Below are positions 22,675-23,976 of a stretch of 23,976 nucleotides of DNA, piece by piece; within the stretch, counting starts at the first letter, position 1; each line of letters opens with the position of its first letter. The notes below the pieces were generated by a model. It searched no databases. It was not told the DNA's origin and saw only the letters and a program-made list of their open reading frames with translations. Origin of the DNA: CAIMZW01 sp037142435 (GTDB lineage Bacteria; Actinomycetota; Actinomycetes; Nanopelagicales; Nanopelagicaceae); assembly GCA_037142435.1 (NCBI GenBank), contig JBAXAO010000020.1, positions 1 through 23,976 of the forward strand, given 5' to 3'. The translations under genes and the position numbers were made by a program.

Positions 22675-23976
22675 TTAGCGGGTCTGGAGTGTCCATTCCC
22701 ACTTATGAAGGCCTGGCTTGATGATGTAGGCCGAGATGGTGTCAGGTCCACATGAGGCGGTCCCGAGACCGCGATGAGCAGCATCAATGGTGACGACGAT
22801 CTTGCCCGACGGAGAGAGTTCGACATCATGGGATGCAGCTACCAAGTCAAGGGTACTGAAGGGACTGACGCTGACCTGATAGGGCTTGGCCATAGTGATG
22901 TGGATTCCTTCACCGGCCGAGTTAGTGAGCTTGATCCAGCGGACGCCATTGTGTCCGCCATTTTCCTGTGGTCGCACATAAGGGATGTATTGATCCCAGA
23001 CCGTTGAGGCATAGTGCGCAAGCTTGCCTTTTTTACGATCGGGATAACTCTCATGCGCACCTGCTCCGAAGTAATCCAGATTGGTTAAAGAGCTATCAAC
23101 TTCAAAGACGGTTCCAACTCGAGCAACGTCATTAAGTTCCTTAGGCAGAGTGGCTGACTCAGAAATCTTAAGTCCGCCGACCACTTGCTCGATAACCTGA
23201 ACTTGCTTAATTTCAAAACCGGTTCGGGTTGCCCATGTTGTGCGAATAGTGGTGGCTTTGGCACCGTAGGTCACCTTGACGCTCTTCTTGCTCAAAGCGT
23301 CCAGGCCCCATCGGAACCAGCGCGTGGCGATATGGCCAATCCAATCGTTATCTGTTGGAGCGCGAAAGAGTGTCAACTGCGGCGCCACCACACCATGAGG
23401 CAGATGGATATCGCCATTGGTATCAATGATGGATTTCAAGTTGTTCTCTTTGGCTCGCTTTGGCTTAACTAACGCCTTTGAGGTGAGAGCAAATTGACTC
23501 CAGCCAATTTCGGCATTGGCGGGAGCCCAAGCGGTTGCACTCTTTTTAACGGTCATGAAGGTGATGAATTTTTCACCGTGCAGTGGCGAACTCTTCCACT
23601 TGCCGGTTGGAACAGTAAATGTTGCTTTCCTACGAGGTCCTATTTTCGGCAGTTTAACTTTTCCGGAAGCAAAGACATCGCCATTGGCCGACACTTCCCA
23701 ACGAACTTCGTAAGAAGATGAATCGACGAAGAAATTCTTGTTGAAGGCCGAAAATTTGCCGCTCGAAAGTGAAACCGCGGTGAAATCAAGTGGTGCGGCA
23801 ATTGCTTTGAACTCTTGCATGGCTGGCTTTGGCGTCCGATCTGGGAAGACCATCCCGTCGCAGCAGAAGTTGCCATCGTGTTTGGTTTCGCCAAAATCTC
23901 CACCATATGCCGAACGCTTGGATCCATCAGGCAGGTGTTGCTCGATTCCGTGATCCCAGAATTCCCACATAAATCC
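22675..23976 (-). CDS. lacZ: Beta-galactosidase LacZ (GH2), C-terminal part, cut by window edge
   Basis: Hydrolyses lactose and other beta-galactosides. Only the last 433 or so codons are present, and the frame runs open off the window end, so the true start and the nucleophile Glu region lie outside. The visible part begins GFMWEFWDHGIEQ, the end of the GH2 TIM barrel. SAYGGDFGETKHDGNFCCDG follows, with the substrate-side Phe and Asn/Asp positions of LacZ, then DRTPKPAMQE. Next come the second immunoglobulin-like domain and the large C-terminal beta-sandwich with LFRAPTDNDWIG and AAHRGLGTASCGPD. It precedes galT by 48 bases on the same strand, forming a lactose/galactose operon. No signal peptide can be assessed. 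Confidence 0.94.
   Translation of the reverse strand, partial: GFMWEFWDHGIEQHLPDGSKRSAYGGDFGETKHDGNFCCDGMVFPDRTPKPAMQEFKAIAAPLDFTAVSLSSGKFSAFNKNFFVDSSSYEVRWEVSANGDVFASGKVKLPKIGPRRKATFTVPTGKWKSSPLHGEKFITFMTVKKSATAWAPANAEIGWSQFALTSKALVKPKRAKENNLKSIIDTNGDIHLPHGVVAPQLTLFRAPTDNDWIGHIATRWFRWGLDALSKKSVKVTYGAKATTIRTTWATRTGFEIKQVQVIEQVVGGLKISESATLPKELNDVARVGTVFEVDSSLTNLDYFGAGAHESYPDRKKGKLAHYASTVWDQYIPYVRPQENGGHNGVRWIKLTNSAGEGIHITMAKPYQVSVSPFSTLDLVAASHDVELSPSGKIVVTIDAAHRGLGTASCGPDTISAYIIKPGLHKWEWTLQTR

Noticed and set aside
1..23976. CRISPR arrays, insertion sequences, toxin-antitoxin or phage defence genes
   Set aside because: I found no spaced repeats, no transposase or nuclease signatures and no small paired toxin genes; almost all the sequence is used by recognisable housekeeping genes.

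Overview
The window looks like chromosomal DNA of a low-to-medium GC actinobacterium with a compact genome. The evidence is the actinobacterial gene set and order: recO-uppS-zur-glyS together with dusB, dgt and dnaG, a GlnA2-type glutamine synthetase, an actinobacterial-length LeuA, a DUF4192 protein and a four-cysteine RecO. Gaps are very short, many genes overlap, GTG starts are common and GC is near 50%. This fits the freshwater Nanopelagicales (acI, Planktophila/Nanopelagicus group), but that placement is an inference from composition and gene order. I see no insertion sequence, integrase, CRISPR array or prophage, and no gene-free stretch longer than about 150 bases.

Layout. From 22 to 3336 lie a DinG-family helicase, a convergent NUDIX hydrolase overlapping its 3' end, and a secreted PKD-like protein. 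From 3410 to 8743 lie a DUF4192 protein, alanine dehydrogenase, glutamine synthetase and 2-isopropylmalate synthase, which form a nitrogen and amino-acid block. A leucine-rich leader peptide and attenuator-like hairpin sit in front of leuA. From 8774 to 10272 lie recO and uppS. On the minus strand, 11369-10273 is a two-gene zinc operon (ZIP transporter, then zur). It faces a small ABM-domain gene across a 31-bp palindrome that looks like a Zur operator. From 11766 to 18023 run glyS, dusB, a YdcF-like membrane protein, dgt and dnaG, nearly all with 1-13 base gaps or overlaps. A tRNA-Asn(GUU) follows, then a DoxX-Rieske fusion protein and a stand-alone ACT-domain protein. From 23976 down to 19390 on the minus strand is a lactose/galactose operon: lacZ (cut by the window edge), galT, galE, galK.

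How the genes work together. LacZ splits lactose-like beta-galactosides, and GalK, GalT and GalE carry galactose through the Leloir pathway to glucose-1-phosphate and UDP-glucose. Ald, GlnA2 and LeuA handle alanine, gamma-glutamyl/ammonium and leucine metabolism. The zinc operon is probably autoregulated by Zur. The main hidden structure is regulatory: a leuA leader-peptide attenuator, a shared divergent Zur promoter in which both start codons lie where transcripts would begin (leaderless), and GTAAC-N6-GTAAC boxes resembling actinobacterial GlnR sites. I do not see an entirely new multi-gene system. The best candidates for new biology are the ABM protein as a Zur target and the DoxX-Rieske fusion.
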